This document shows, piece by piece, positions 1-8,332 of a stretch of DNA of 64,000 nt. A model generated the notes under the pieces. That model did no database searches. It worked only from the letters and a program-made list of their open reading frames with translations, and was not told the origin of the DNA. The position numbers and the translations under genes are program-made. Origin of the DNA: Haloarchaeobius sp. FL176 (GTDB taxonomy: Archaea > Halobacteriota > Halobacteria > Halobacteriales > Natrialbaceae). The DNA lies in assembly GCF_024609245.1 (NCBI RefSeq), contig NZ_JANJYH010000001.1:310001-374000 (forward strand), in the 5' to 3' direction. How positions within the stretch are numbered: position 1 is the first letter of the stretch; each line of letters starts with the position of its first letter.

Positions 1-1340
1 AGCTCATCCTCGAGACGGCGAAGCACCTGTTCGCCAAGGAGAAGAAGCTGAAGAAGCCGTTCCTGCTCGTCGTCGAGGAGGTCCACGAGTACATCCCGGA
101 GGGCGGTGGGATGGACGAGACGGGGAAGATGCTCATCAAGATCGGCAAACGGGGGCGCAAGCACGGACTGGGCATCGTCGGCATCAGCCAGCGCCCGGCC
201 GACGTGAAGAAGGACTTCATCACGCAGGCGAACTGGATGGTCTGGCACCGGCTCACCTGGGAGAATGACACGAACGTCGTCGGGCGCATCCTCGGCAACG
301 AGTTCGAGGAGCGCGTGACCGACCTCGACGCGGGCCAGGCGTTCATGATGTCGGACTGGGCCGAGCAGGAGGTCCAGACGGTGCAGTTCCGGCGCAAGCG
401 CACGTTCGACGCCGGCGCGACGCCCGGCCTGGAGGACTTCGAGCGGCCGGAGCTGAAGTCGGTCAGCGACTCGCTGGTCGACGACTTAGAGGAGATCAGC
501 GAGGAGAAGTCCCGGCGCGAGAACCGGATCCTCGAGCTGGAGGCGGAGGTCGAGAAGAAAGAGCGACGCATCGAGACGCTGGAGGAGGAGCTCGAACGTG
601 CCAAGGACATCTCGAACGCCGCCAAGCAGATGGCCGACGCGGTCGCCGGCAACACGGGCATCGAGACGACCGGCGAGCAGTCCACGCTGCCGACCGGCGA
701 CGAAGGTACCGACGACGTGACCGACGCCGGCGACGAGGACCAGAGCAACGCCGAGATAGAGGCCGAGCGCAACGAGCTCCGTCGGCGGGTTCGCGAACTG
801 GAGGGCGAGGTCGACCGGCTCGAATCGCGCAACGAGAGCCTGCGCGAGGAGGCCGAATCGCTGCGCGAGGGCGACGTCGACGCCGACGTCGTCCAGGACC
901 AGCGCGACCGCATCGCCTTCCTCGAGACCGCCGTCGACCAGCTCCAGCGGCGGCGCTCCGGCCGGGCGGACGACGAGAAGTCGACGGCGGGTGACGAACT
1001 CGACGCCACGGCCGACCTGAGCGCGCTCGTACAGACCGACCCCGTCAGCGAACGCATCGAGCGGGCCATCCGCGAGGCCGACTGCAACGAGCGCTACACC
1101 TGGGAGGTCGTCACGGTGCTGCGGGAGAAGGCCCCGACGACCGTGAGCGACCTGTCGACGTTCGTTGACACGGGGAGCGACCGCATCCAGAGTGCGCTCA
1201 CGGAGCTGCGTCGCGAGGGCGTCGTCGCCCGGGAGAAGTCGACGGGCGAGTATCGGCTCGACGAGTCAGCCATCCGGTCGATGGTGGCGACGGCTCGCGA
1301 ACGCGAGGCAGTGTCGTCGTTGACGGGTCGGGAGCCGTAA
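1..1340 (+). CDS. HerA-like ATPase (DUF87), 5' truncated by window edge
   Basis: The reading frame is open from base 3, so the gene starts outside the window; about 445 residues are visible. The visible part begins shortly before a Walker B-like stretch (LLVVEEVHEYIPEGG) followed by GKRGRKHGLGIVGISQRPADV, typical of HerA/FtsK-like hexameric ATPases with a sensor Gln/Arg region. A long charged coiled coil (roughly visible residues 180-345, rich in E, R and D) follows, then a C-terminal winged-helix-like segment of about 90 residues. HerA proteins pump DNA and usually act with NurA in end resection; the coiled coil and HTH tail are features of a common haloarchaeal variant. The Walker A motif lies outside the window, so activity cannot be judged. 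No nurA is seen downstream. Confidence 0.85.
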   Translation, partial: LILETAKHLFAKEKKLKKPFLLVVEEVHEYIPEGGGMDETGKMLIKIGKRGRKHGLGIVGISQRPADVKKDFITQANWMVWHRLTWENDTNVVGRILGNEFEERVTDLDAGQAFMMSDWAEQEVQTVQFRRKRTFDAGATPGLEDFERPELKSVSDSLVDDLEEISEEKSRRENRILELEAEVEKKERRIETLEEELERAKDISNAAKQMADAVAGNTGIETTGEQSTLPTGDEGTDDVTDAGDEDQSNAEIEAERNELRRRVRELEGEVDRLESRNESLREEAESLREGDVDADVVQDQRDRIAFLETAVDQLQRRRSGRADDEKSTAGDELDATADLSALVQTDPVSERIERAIREADCNERYTWEVVTVLREKAPTTVSDLSTFVDTGSDRIQSALTELRREGVVAREKSTGEYRLDESAIRSMVATAREREAVSSLTGREP

Positions 1341-1362
1341 TCGCGGTCGAGCGAGGGCCGGC

Positions 1363-2016
1363 TCAGACCGACCGCTCGGCGGCGAGCCGCAGAAAGTTCT
1401 CGTACACTCGCGTCGCGTCGACGCCGTCGAACCCGTGGTCGCCGTCTTCCCAGCCGAAGTCGGCCACGAGGCGGTCACGGTACGCCGCAGTGAACTCGGG
1501 GTGGAACTGCACCGTCCACAGCGGCGCGTCGCGGTGTCGCGTGCCGAAGACGCGGCAGTGCTCGGCGGACGCGACGACGTCGAGCCCGTCGCCCGGCTCG
1601 GTGACGGCGTCGCCGTGGACGGCGGGCACGACGGGCTCGACGCCGTCGAACAGCGGGTCGTCGTCGAACTCGACATCCACCAGCGTCGCCGTGGTCCCGA
1701 CGTGTTCGACCGTGCCCCCGAGGGCGGCGTTGACGAGCTGGTGGCCGAAGCAGACGGCGAGCGTCGGTATCTCGCGTTCGACCAGCTCGTCGACGAGCGC
1801 CATCTCGTCGTCCATCCACGGGTGCTCGTCTGCCTGATACACGCCGGCGGTGCTCCCGGTGAGGACGACCGCATCGACGCCGTCGAGCGTCGGTTCCTCG
1901 CCCTCGGGATAGCGCACGACGACCGGCTCGTCGAACTGAGCGAGCAGCGCCTCCTCGTGGTACTCCGCGTCGGTGTCGACCTCGTTCCGGACGACCAAGA
2001 CGGTCTGGTCCGCCAT
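1363..2016 (-). CDS. Class I glutamine amidotransferase (GMP synthase-like GATase)
   Basis: 217 residues forming a single type 1 GATase domain. The nucleophile Cys89 sits in LAVCFGHQ, and the His/Glu pair is His172 and Glu174 in FHPEF, so the glutaminase triad is complete. It resembles the GuaA amidotransferase subunit and haloarchaeal GATase paralogs rather than CarA or HisH, but lacks anything that names its synthase partner. It starts 3 bases after the stop of nikR on the same strand, so the two are probably co-transcribed. Which acceptor receives the ammonia is unknown; it may alternatively hydrolyse gamma-glutamyl compounds, as PuuD-like relatives do. Confidence 0.85.
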   Translation of the reverse strand: MADQTVLVVRNEVDTDAEYHEEALLAQFDEPVVVRYPEGEEPTLDGVDAVVLTGSTAGVYQADEHPWMDDEMALVDELVEREIPTLAVCFGHQLVNAALGGTVEHVGTTATLVDVEFDDDPLFDGVEPVVPAVHGDAVTEPGDGLDVVASAEHCRVFGTRHRDAPLWTVQFHPEFTAAYRDRLVADFGWEDGDHGFDGVDATRVYENFLRLAAERSV

Positions 2017-2019
2017 CGG

Positions 2020-2439
2020 CTACGCGATACTGCCCACGTCGTCGATGGGCATCACCGAGTAGTCGACCGAGAGGATGTCCTTCGTGGCGCGGATCTTCCC
2101 GACGAACGTCGAGATGTCCGTGAGCCTCCCCTCGAGGATGAACAGCTCCATGCAGTAGTGGTCGCCGACGTGGTTGTGGACGTTCGAGGCGACGAGGTTC
2201 TCGTACTCGTGGCGGAGGTTCATCATCCGCTGTTCGACCTTCGAGGACTCGTAGTCGAACAGCACGGTGACGACACCGATGAGCTCCCTGTCCTCCAGTT
2301 TCTTGTCCTCGAACTCCCCGAGCAGGTTCCGGGAGGCCTCGCGGACGACCTCGCTACGGCCCGTGTAACCGTGTTCGTCCGAGAACTGATCGATTCGTTC
2401 GAGCAACTCCTCCGGCATGGAGACGCTGACGACGGTCAT
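2020..2439 (-). CDS. nikR: Nickel-responsive regulator NikR
   Basis: 139 residues with the NikR plan: an N-terminal ribbon-helix-helix DNA-binding domain (about 1-45, [17 protein letters not shown]) and a C-terminal ACT-like metal-binding domain. The four high-affinity nickel ligands align with those of E. coli NikR: His77, His88, His90 and Cys96 ([10 protein letters not shown]). It should act as a tetramer that represses nickel-uptake genes when nickel is plentiful. No nickel transporter or nickel enzyme gene lies in this window, so its targets are elsewhere. A TATA-like box at 2461-2468 lies 22 nt before the ATG and supports this start and a leaderless message. The amidotransferase gene follows after 3 bases. 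Confidence 0.92.
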   Translation of the reverse strand: MTVVSVSMPEELLERIDQFSDEHGYTGRSEVVREASRNLLGEFEDKKLEDRELIGVVTVLFDYESSKVEQRMMNLRHEYENLVASNVHNHVGDHYCMELFILEGRLTDISTFVGKIRATKDILSVDYSVMPIDDVGSIA

Positions 2440-2460
2440 GTATTAACGGATTCGTCCAGA

Positions 2461-2468
2461 TATATTAA
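2461..2468 (-). promoter_or_regulatory. TATA-like box of nikR
   Basis: TTAATATA on the minus strand, 22 nt upstream of the nikR ATG in an otherwise GC-rich context. The spacing fits a leaderless haloarchaeal promoter. A NikR operator might overlap it, since NikR often represses its own gene, but I see no clear dyad here. Confidence 0.55.
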
Positions 2469-2499
2469 GAAGTTCGTATCAGCCGGCGCTCAGGCGGGC

Positions 2500-5400
2500 T
2501 CAGTTATTAGCTTCGAGGGCGTCCCGCCGGTCCCGGTAGGTGGCTGCCGTCTCGTCGGCCCCGGTGCGTTCGCAGACCTCGCTGAGCTCGTCCAGCGTCT
2601 CCCGCAGGTACGTGGACGCACCGATGGCCTCGTACTGGTCGACTGCTGCCTCGTACGCGTCCCGCGCCTGCTCGTACTCGCCAGCGGCCTCGAGCGCGCG
2701 GGCGTGCCACCGACGGGCTCTCGCCAGTCCGGGTGACCGGTCGAGCGACTCCAGCGTCTCCACGGCGTCGCCGAGTATCTCGGTCGCCTCGACGGCGTCC
2801 CCATCGGCGAGGACGAGCAGGCCGCGGTGTGCCCGTGCGAGTGCGCGGTCCCGTTCGTCGCCGACCTCCGCGGCGAGTTCGTCACACGTCTCGAGCAGCC
2901 GCGCCGACTTCTCGAACGCGCCCCGTTCGCGATGAGTCGCCGCCAGCCCGCGCAGGGCGGTGCACTCCTGATACCGGAGCTCCTCATCGCGTGCGATGTC
3001 GAGCGCCGCCGCCAGGTGTTTTGCCGACTCGTCGAGTGCGCCGCGCCAGCGGAGCGTGTTCCCGAGCGCCCTGTTGGCGTTCGACTCGGGTTTCCCGACG
3101 CCGAGGCGCTGGGCCTCCTCGACCGCACCACGGAGCCGCCCGACGGCTTCGCCGAGCGCACCGCGGTCCCTGGCGGCGACGCCCAGGTTGATGCTGGTGC
3201 TGACTGCCTTCTGCTGGGCGCCGAGCTCGCGGTACTGGCGATGGCTGGCTTCGAAGAACTCCACGGCGTTGCCGAGGTCGCCCCGTTCCCACTGGACGAT
3301 TCCGAGGTGGTTCAGCACCTCGGACTCGGTCCGCTTCGACTCGACCTCGTCGAAGATGGAGAGCGCGTCCCGGAGTCGGCGTTCCGCCTCGTCGATGTCG
3401 CCCTGATACCACGCGAGGAGTCCGAGCCCGTTCAGCACGGACGCCTCGCCCTTCCGGTCGTCGACCTCACGGACGAGTTCGAGCGACTCCTCGGCCAGTT
3501 CGCGGGACCGGTCGAACTCGCCCTTGGACTCCGCGATGATGCTCTGGACCTCCAGACTCCGGGCGCGGAGCACCGTCTCCTGGCGGTTCGACTCCGTCGA
3601 TTCGGCCACCGTCTCGATGCGCTCGCACTCCTGGCGGGCGGCGTCGAAGTCCCCCGCGTCGACGTACATCTGCGCGCGGCCCACGAGGGCGTGTCGCCGG
3701 CACCACGTCGAGCAGGAGTCGGGGAGCGTCAGCTCGGTGTACTTGGGGTGGCCGTACAGCGGCGCGAGGTTGGCCGAGTCACGGCCGAGTTCGAACACGC
3801 GGTCGACGACCACGTCCCGCCAGTGGTCGGGGCTGTCGTCGAACGCCTCGACCGTCGGCGCGTCCCCCTGCCGGTAGCGGACGACCTCGCTCCGCAACGA
3901 CGGCTCGGTCACGAGTCGGAACAGCGGGTTGACCGCCTCCGCGAAGGTGCGATGCGCACTCGCGTCCCCGCGCTCGTTGACGAGGTGCGTGAGGAAACTG
4001 TGTGACCAGGCGCCGTGGACCGCCGCCACCCCCTCGTCGTGAGGGAACAGCACCTTGCCGTGGAGTGCCGTCACCGCCCGCTCGACCGCGTGGGCTTCGG
4101 GCCCGTCGTCGACGAGGGCGAGCGCGTCGAGCAGGTCCCGTTCGACCGGGAGACCACCTGCGTTGAGCACGTTCACGAGTGTCGCGACCACGAGGACCGG
4201 CGGGTCGTCCGCGACGTCGTCGTACACCTCGCGGACGTTCCGCGACAGCGGACTCGCCGTCCGCCGGTCGCCCTCCACGGCGATGTCGGCCGCGTTCCCG
4301 TAGCGGTGCGCCAGCGTCAGCAACTCTCCGGCACCGTCGCTCCCGGTGCTCTGTGGTGTCGCCCAGGAGTCGCCAGGGAGATCCTCGTCGTCGACGAACT
4401 CCTCGAGCGGAGGTATCGGACCGTCGACGATGCTCGCGACGTGGTCGTGCAGTCGTGTCCGCTCCTGGTCGTCCAGGTCGGGGACCTGCACGGTCTCGAC
4501 GCCGGACCGTCGGAGCGACTCGCGACGGGGGTCGAGCGGCTCCGGCGGCGACGACCACTCCGACTGCCGCGCGTCGAACAGGAACGCGACGTCGTCGGCC
4601 TGCTCCAGAACTTCGAAGACGGCGTTGGCCACCGGCCGGACGGCGTCTTCCACGACCACGAGTGGCGTGCCGCGCGCGTCGTCGAGCGACGCGGCGAGCC
4701 GCAGCGGGTCGTCGAGCACGGCGGCGCTGTCGCTCTCGCGATAGCAGACGGGGCCGTTGCCACGCTCGCGCCAGCGACAGGCGGCCGCCTTGCAGACCGT
4801 GCTCTTCCCCGCGCCAGGCGGCCCGACGACCGCCAGGTTCCCGCCCGTCGCCAGCGCGTCGACGAGGTCGACCGCGAACTCGCGCCGCTGCCCGTCGACG
4901 ACGTGCTCGCGGTCGAGCGTCCGGCCCGCGGCGACCGCCCCGAGCGTCGGTGTCGTCCGCAGCATGGCACCCGGAGACCTGTCGTCATCGTGTGCCACCG
5001 TGCGTTCGTCGACCGGGATGAACCCCTGACTGCGGAGGACGTCCTTGCTTCCCTCGTCCCACGTCGGCACGTCGCCCGCAGCGCCGACCAGCGGGTTGAC
5101 CGCGTCCCCGCGGTCGAACGCCGGGGTTTCGGCGGCCTCGAAGACGGTCGTCGCCCAGCTGGTCGCCGCCTCCGTCGCCGCGACGTCGGCGACCGCGTGC
5201 ATGGCGCCTCCCTCCTCGTAGATCGTCACGAAGACGCGGCTATCGTCCGCCGCCTCCACGCGGAACACGCCGAGCCGTGTCGGCACGTCGTCGCTCGTCT
5301 CGACGCGACACACGGCGGTATCGTCCGGACCGAACGTCGTCGGGGCGACCGAGCGCATCGTCTCGTAGACCTCGTCGTCGACGGCGAGTGCGACGGTGGC

Positions 5401-5883
5401 ACCGTCTTCGACGAGCGAACGCAACGTGCTGACGGTCCTGTCGTCGGTGACCGAGGGCCACGCCCCGCGCACCGCCGTCGCGTCTTCGAGCGCCGAACGT
5501 AGCCGCCCGACCAGTTCGAACGGGTCGGCCTCGGCGACCGTCTCGACGGTCGCGTCGGCGAGGACGCCCGGGTCGAGTGGGGTATCGCCCGGCAGTGGCG
5601 CGAGCGCGTCGGCGTGTCGCTGGACGGCGTCGAGCGCCGTTACCTGATCGCGGTACTCCTGGAGGGCGAGCGAACCAGTGGTGGTCCGGACGTAGCCGTC
5701 GTCGGCTCGCTCGACCCAGCCGGCATCCTCGAGCTCACGGATGGCGCGGTTGACGGTCGAACGGGAGACGTCCAGCTCGTCGCAGAGGTCCCTCACGTGA
5801 TGTCCGTCCCCCCCGAGATGCCCCAGCACCTGTCGCCGTCGGTCGAGGAGCTCGACCGCCGAAGCGACGTCGTCGGGACTCAT
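2500..5883 (-). CDS. Large HTH - P-loop NTPase - TPR (STAND-like) regulator
   Basis: 1,127 residues, multi-domain. Residues 5-65 are a winged HTH (VRDLCDELDVSRSTVNRAI...). Residues about 100-250 resemble the FilR1/DUF1724-type ligand domain found in haloarchaeal HTH regulators. A P-loop NTPase follows, with Walker A GPPGAGKST at 354-362 and a Walker B-like LVVVEDAVRP with Glu412/Asp413. A second winged-helix-like segment lies near 560-635, and from about 690 to the end there are repeated 40-residue helical units with A/G and LG spacing typical of TPR. This order (effector, NTPase, winged helix, superstructure repeats) is that of STAND signal-transduction ATPases such as MalT/AfsR. I infer a ligand- or partner-triggered transcription regulator; a role in conflict or defence is possible but unproven. 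The start is supported by a TATA-like box and palindrome just upstream. Confidence 0.8.
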   Translation of the reverse strand: MSPDDVASAVELLDRRRQVLGHLGGDGHHVRDLCDELDVSRSTVNRAIRELEDAGWVERADDGYVRTTTGSLALQEYRDQVTALDAVQRHADALAPLPGDTPLDPGVLADATVETVAEADPFELVGRLRSALEDATAVRGAWPSVTDDRTVSTLRSLVEDGATVALAVDDEVYETMRSVAPTTFGPDDTAVCRVETSDDVPTRLGVFRVEAADDSRVFVTIYEEGGAMHAVADVAATEAATSWATTVFEAAETPAFDRGDAVNPLVGAAGDVPTWDEGSKDVLRSQGFIPVDERTVAHDDDRSPGAMLRTTPTLGAVAAGRTLDREHVVDGQRREFAVDLVDALATGGNLAVVGPPGAGKSTVCKAAACRWRERGNGPVCYRESDSAAVLDDPLRLAASLDDARGTPLVVVEDAVRPVANAVFEVLEQADDVAFLFDARQSEWSSPPEPLDPRRESLRRSGVETVQVPDLDDQERTRLHDHVASIVDGPIPPLEEFVDDEDLPGDSWATPQSTGSDGAGELLTLAHRYGNAADIAVEGDRRTASPLSRNVREVYDDVADDPPVLVVATLVNVLNAGGLPVERDLLDALALVDDGPEAHAVERAVTALHGKVLFPHDEGVAAVHGAWSHSFLTHLVNERGDASAHRTFAEAVNPLFRLVTEPSLRSEVVRYRQGDAPTVEAFDDSPDHWRDVVVDRVFELGRDSANLAPLYGHPKYTELTLPDSCSTWCRRHALVGRAQMYVDAGDFDAARQECERIETVAESTESNRQETVLRARSLEVQSIIAESKGEFDRSRELAEESLELVREVDDRKGEASVLNGLGLLAWYQGDIDEAERRLRDALSIFDEVESKRTESEVLNHLGIVQWERGDLGNAVEFFEASHRQYRELGAQQKAVSTSINLGVAARDRGALGEAVGRLRGAVEEAQRLGVGKPESNANRALGNTLRWRGALDESAKHLAAALDIARDEELRYQECTALRGLAATHRERGAFEKSARLLETCDELAAEVGDERDRALARAHRGLLVLADGDAVEATEILGDAVETLESLDRSPGLARARRWHARALEAAGEYEQARDAYEAAVDQYEAIGASTYLRETLDELSEVCERTGADETAATYRDRRDALEANN

Positions 5884-6337
5884 GTATCGTCAAGGATGAT
5901 TTGTCAGGGGTGTTATTAAAACTCACGTCGTGAGACAGTGTGTCAGTCGGTGAGTTGAGTGTGTATGCACCCGTCCGCCAAAATGGGATCAGTGGAACCA
6001 TCGGTCACGTCGACGTGATGGGGGATACGGAGGGTCGAGACGTTCGACCCAGGCCACGTCGGCGCCCGGGGGGACGCCGACGTGGCTGCACGCCGCTGAT
6101 CCTGACACGCCGCCGGGCCCTTGCCCGGGACCTCGGCGGCCTCGCCGATGGAGTGGGTTCGTGCCTGCCCGCTCCCGTCGGTCACACAGTTTCGGACGCC
6201 ACCGGCCCCTTGCCCAGGCCGCCGGTGGTTCGCGACGGCCGGGGTCCGTGCCCACCTCCGTCCGTCCACCGAATCTTTCTGTCCCCGCGACGACTCGGCC
6301 CACCGACGCACGGCGTCCACGCCGGCGATTGCCGCCG
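5884..6337. other. 454-bp non-coding stretch, hairpin-dense, possible structured RNA
   Basis: No convincing coding frame. Apart from the HTH-STAND promoter at its left end, it holds a run of strong inverted repeats: 6032-6038/6044-6050 (7 bp), 6053-6064/6075-6086 (12 bp, perfect, 10-nt loop), 6113-6118/6123-6128 inside a larger GC stem 6109-6140, a helix near 6145-6180, and 6199-6206/6221-6228 (8 bp, perfect). Two of the hairpins share the loop-side sequence CCCTTGCCC (6118-6126 and 6207-6215). The density suggests a folded RNA or a complex terminator region after the aldolase gene, whose stop is at 6338. I could not match it to RNase P RNA, SRP RNA or a box C/D guide, and its transcribed strand is not clear. 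Confidence 0.4.
5911..5934 (-). promoter_or_regulatory. Promoter with adjacent palindrome for the HTH-STAND gene
   Basis: On the minus strand a TATA-like TTTTAATAAC (5911-5920) lies about 30 nt before the ATG at 5883. Directly upstream, on the side where TFB contacts DNA, is the perfect inverted repeat CTCACG-T-CGTGAG (5922-5934). A dyad abutting the TATA/BRE is the usual place for an archaeal operator, so autoregulation by the gene's own HTH domain is plausible. This is inference from position alone. Confidence 0.5.
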
Positions 6338-6967
6338 TTACTGCCCGTAGGATTCGAACTTCTCCTCGACGACGCCGAGCTGGTCGTCGCTCAGTTCCTG
6401 TGCCTCGCCGTTGCCGCGCGCCTGCAGGTACACCTGCGAGAGGTTCTCGACGTGGCCGGTGTTCTCGACGGCGGTCGGCAGGTCCTCACCGGTGACGACG
6501 AGCCCGTGGTTCTCGATGAAGCAGGCCCGGGAGTCCGCCTCGTCCATCGCGTCGACGATGTTGCGGGCGAGCTCCTCGGTCCCGTACGGCGCGTACTCCG
6601 CGACCGGCACCTCGCGGCCGACTGCGACGATCATGTAGTGCACCGGCGGGAGGGGCTCGTGGAGCACCGACATCGTCGTCGACCACGTCGAGTGTGTGTG
6701 GACGACCGCGCCGGTGTCGAGAAAGCGGTAGAGGTGGCGGTGCATCGGTACCTCGCTCGACGGTTTCATGCCGCCGGCGACCTGCTCTCCCTCGAGGTCG
6801 ACGACCGGGACGTCGTCCGCGTCGAACCCGTCGTACGGGACGCCGGTCGGCGTGACCGCGAAGGCGTCACCCTCGCGGACGCTCAGGTTGCCGGTCCGAC
6901 CCGGAGTGAGGTCCGCGAGTTCGGGTGCCCAGTCCACGACGGCCTGTCGTTGCTGTTCGTGGCTCAT
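6338..6967 (-). CDS. Class II aldolase/adducin family protein (fuculose-phosphate aldolase-like)
   Basis: 209 residues, the usual length of FucA/AraD-type class II aldolases. Zinc ligands are visible as His90 and His92 (VVHTHST) and His154 (IENHGLV), with the catalytic acid likely Glu72 in SSEVPMH. Such enzymes cleave sugar-1-phosphates (fuculose-1-P, ribulose-1-P) to dihydroxyacetone phosphate and an aldehyde, or epimerise ribulose-5-P. The start of this gene overlaps the stop of the upstream HAD phosphatase gene by 4 bases, so the two are translationally coupled and probably act in one sugar-phosphate or detoxification pathway. Substrate not resolvable from sequence. Confidence 0.85.
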   Translation of the reverse strand: MSHEQQRQAVVDWAPELADLTPGRTGNLSVREGDAFAVTPTGVPYDGFDADDVPVVDLEGEQVAGGMKPSSEVPMHRHLYRFLDTGAVVHTHSTWSTTMSVLHEPLPPVHYMIVAVGREVPVAEYAPYGTEELARNIVDAMDEADSRACFIENHGLVVTGEDLPTAVENTGHVENLSQVYLQARGNGEAQELSDDQLGVVEEKFESYGQ

Positions 6968-7665
6968 GCCGCGACCACCGCCGCGATGTCGCCGAAGTCG
7001 TCGACGTGGTGGTCCGGCTGCCGTCGGCTCTCGAGCTCCGCCTCGTCGGAGTTGAACAGGACCGTCGTCAGGCCGACGGCGTTACCGCCCTCGATGTCGG
7101 CGGTGACCGAGTCGCCGACCATGACGACCTCGCTCGGGCGCAGGTCGAGCTGCGAGAGCGGGAGCGTGAACATGACGGAGGCCGGCTTCTCGGAACCAGC
7201 CTCCTCGCTGGTGACGACGAGGTCGACACTGCCCTCGATGCCCAGGTGCTCGATCTTCTTGAGCTGGATTCGGGTGGTGAGGTTGCTCACGATGACGATG
7301 TCGAGTCCTGCCTCGCCGATGGCGTCGAACGTCTCGACGACGCCGTCGAACAGCTCCATCTCGTCGATGTATGCGTCCCAGTAGGCTTCGCCGAGCTCGA
7401 GCGCGTGGCGGGACTTGTGGGTGCCCGTGTGGATCTCGATGAGGCGTTTGAAGTAGAGGAAGCGCTCGTGGGCCGACGCGGTGCCGGCGAGCTCGCGTTT
7501 TACCTCCCTGCGAGCTTCCTGATAGCGCGCCTCGAACGCCTCGCGGTCCAGCTCGTAGCCGAGGTCGTTCGCCCGCTGCCAGGCCGTCCGTTTCCCGGCC
7601 TCGTTGCAGGGCTGATACGGGTAGAGCGTGTTGTCGAGGTCGAAGAAGACCGCACTGAAGTCCAT
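6964..7665 (-). CDS. HAD-superfamily hydrolase
   Basis: 233 residues. Motif I is [10 protein letters not shown] with nucleophile Asp9 and acid/base Asp11; motif II is IVSNLT, a conserved Lys precedes [11 protein letters not shown], which is motif IV. A helical cap lies at about residues 18-100, as in YjjG/phosphoglycolate-phosphatase-like members. Likely a small-molecule phosphatase. It is the upstream member of a two-gene operon with the class II aldolase (4-base overlap), hinting that it dephosphorylates a substrate or product of that enzyme; this pairing is inference. Specificity is unknown. Confidence 0.85.
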   Translation of the reverse strand: MDFSAVFFDLDNTLYPYQPCNEAGKRTAWQRANDLGYELDREAFEARYQEARREVKRELAGTASAHERFLYFKRLIEIHTGTHKSRHALELGEAYWDAYIDEMELFDGVVETFDAIGEAGLDIVIVSNLTTRIQLKKIEHLGIEGSVDLVVTSEEAGSEKPASVMFTLPLSQLDLRPSEVVMVGDSVTADIEGGNAVGLTTVLFNSDEAELESRRQPDHHVDDFGDIAAVVAA

Positions 7666-7690
7666 GGTACCCCGAACCGTGGGGGCGGCG

Positions 7691-8224
7691 CTACATTACG
7701 CTGTTCATCCAGCCCCCCGGGCCGGCAACCACCGCGTACAGCCAGACCGCGTAGAAGAATCCGTAGAAGCCCGAGACGCCGGGGATTGCGGTCGCAAGCC
7801 TGACCGGGACGGCGACGAGCAGTCCGAACGGTCGAGCGACCGTCGGGAGCGCTCGTGCGGTCGCGACCATCGACGCGGTGTCGCTGTGGCTCGGGAAGGC
7901 AGTGAGGGCGAGCGTCCCCCCGACCCAGACGAGGAGCGGCCACACCGGCGTGCCTGCCAGTGCGACCGCACCCACGAACGCGGCGAGTGCGAACGTCGTG
8001 TTGACGACGAGCGGCGCGAGCGCGACGATGGCGTCCGCGTAGAACGACTCGATCGGCTCGTGGTCGACGTACGCGTCACTCGCCAACGGGTTGAGGTACG
8101 CACTCCCGTGGACCGGCACCCCGAGCAGCCGGCACGCCAGCTCGTGTGCGAACTCGTGGGCGGCGATGCCGGGTGCGAGGAGGACGGTCACGACGATGTT
8201 GGTTCCGACAGCGACGTGGGACAC
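7691..8224 (-). CDS. Membrane zinc metalloprotease-like protein
   Basis: 177 residues with four to five hydrophobic segments. The first contains GIAAHEFAHELACRLLG, a zinc-protease HExxH motif at His23-Glu24-His27, followed by a conserved Pro-Leu and Gly-rich stretch. This is the layout of short haloarchaeal M50-like or DUF3267-like putative zincins, which act inside the membrane or on the membrane surface. The third zinc ligand is not obvious; the D in TAFPSHSDTAS (about residue 119) is a candidate. The gene ends 25 bp after the HAD gene start and is read the same way. Substrate unknown; a non-proteolytic role remains possible. Confidence 0.65.
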   Translation of the reverse strand: MSHVAVGTNIVVTVLLAPGIAAHEFAHELACRLLGVPVHGSAYLNPLASDAYVDHEPIESFYADAIVALAPLVVNTTFALAAFVGAVALAGTPVWPLLVWVGGTLALTAFPSHSDTASMVATARALPTVARPFGLLVAVPVRLATAIPGVSGFYGFFYAVWLYAVVAGPGGWMNSVM

Positions 8225-8332
8225 GCTTTACGTGCCGGCAGTGGGGCCGACGGGCGAAAACCGTTGCCCTCGCCGATGTGTCAGTCTCGCCGAAGTCCCG
8301 GGAGTTAGGGTCGTCGCCGTTGACGGTCGACC

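Noticed and set aside
1435-2736. A 433-codon plus-strand frame opposite the amidotransferase and nikR
   Set aside because: Shadow of two genes with intact catalytic or metal-binding residues.
6032-6228. RNase P RNA or SRP (7S) RNA
   Set aside because: The universal GAGGAAAGTCC-type core of RNase P RNA and the GGAAG...GAGCAG S-domain loop of SRP RNA are not present on either strand.
5940-6350. Protein-coding frames of 100-136 codons on both strands in the hairpin-rich region
   Set aside because: Arg/Pro-rich products with many frames equally open on both strands; no start context or conserved features.
2500-8224. A defence island around the STAND-like gene
   Set aside because: Neighbours are metabolic (aldolase, HAD phosphatase, amidotransferase); no restriction, toxin-antitoxin, Cas or nuclease genes are adjacent.
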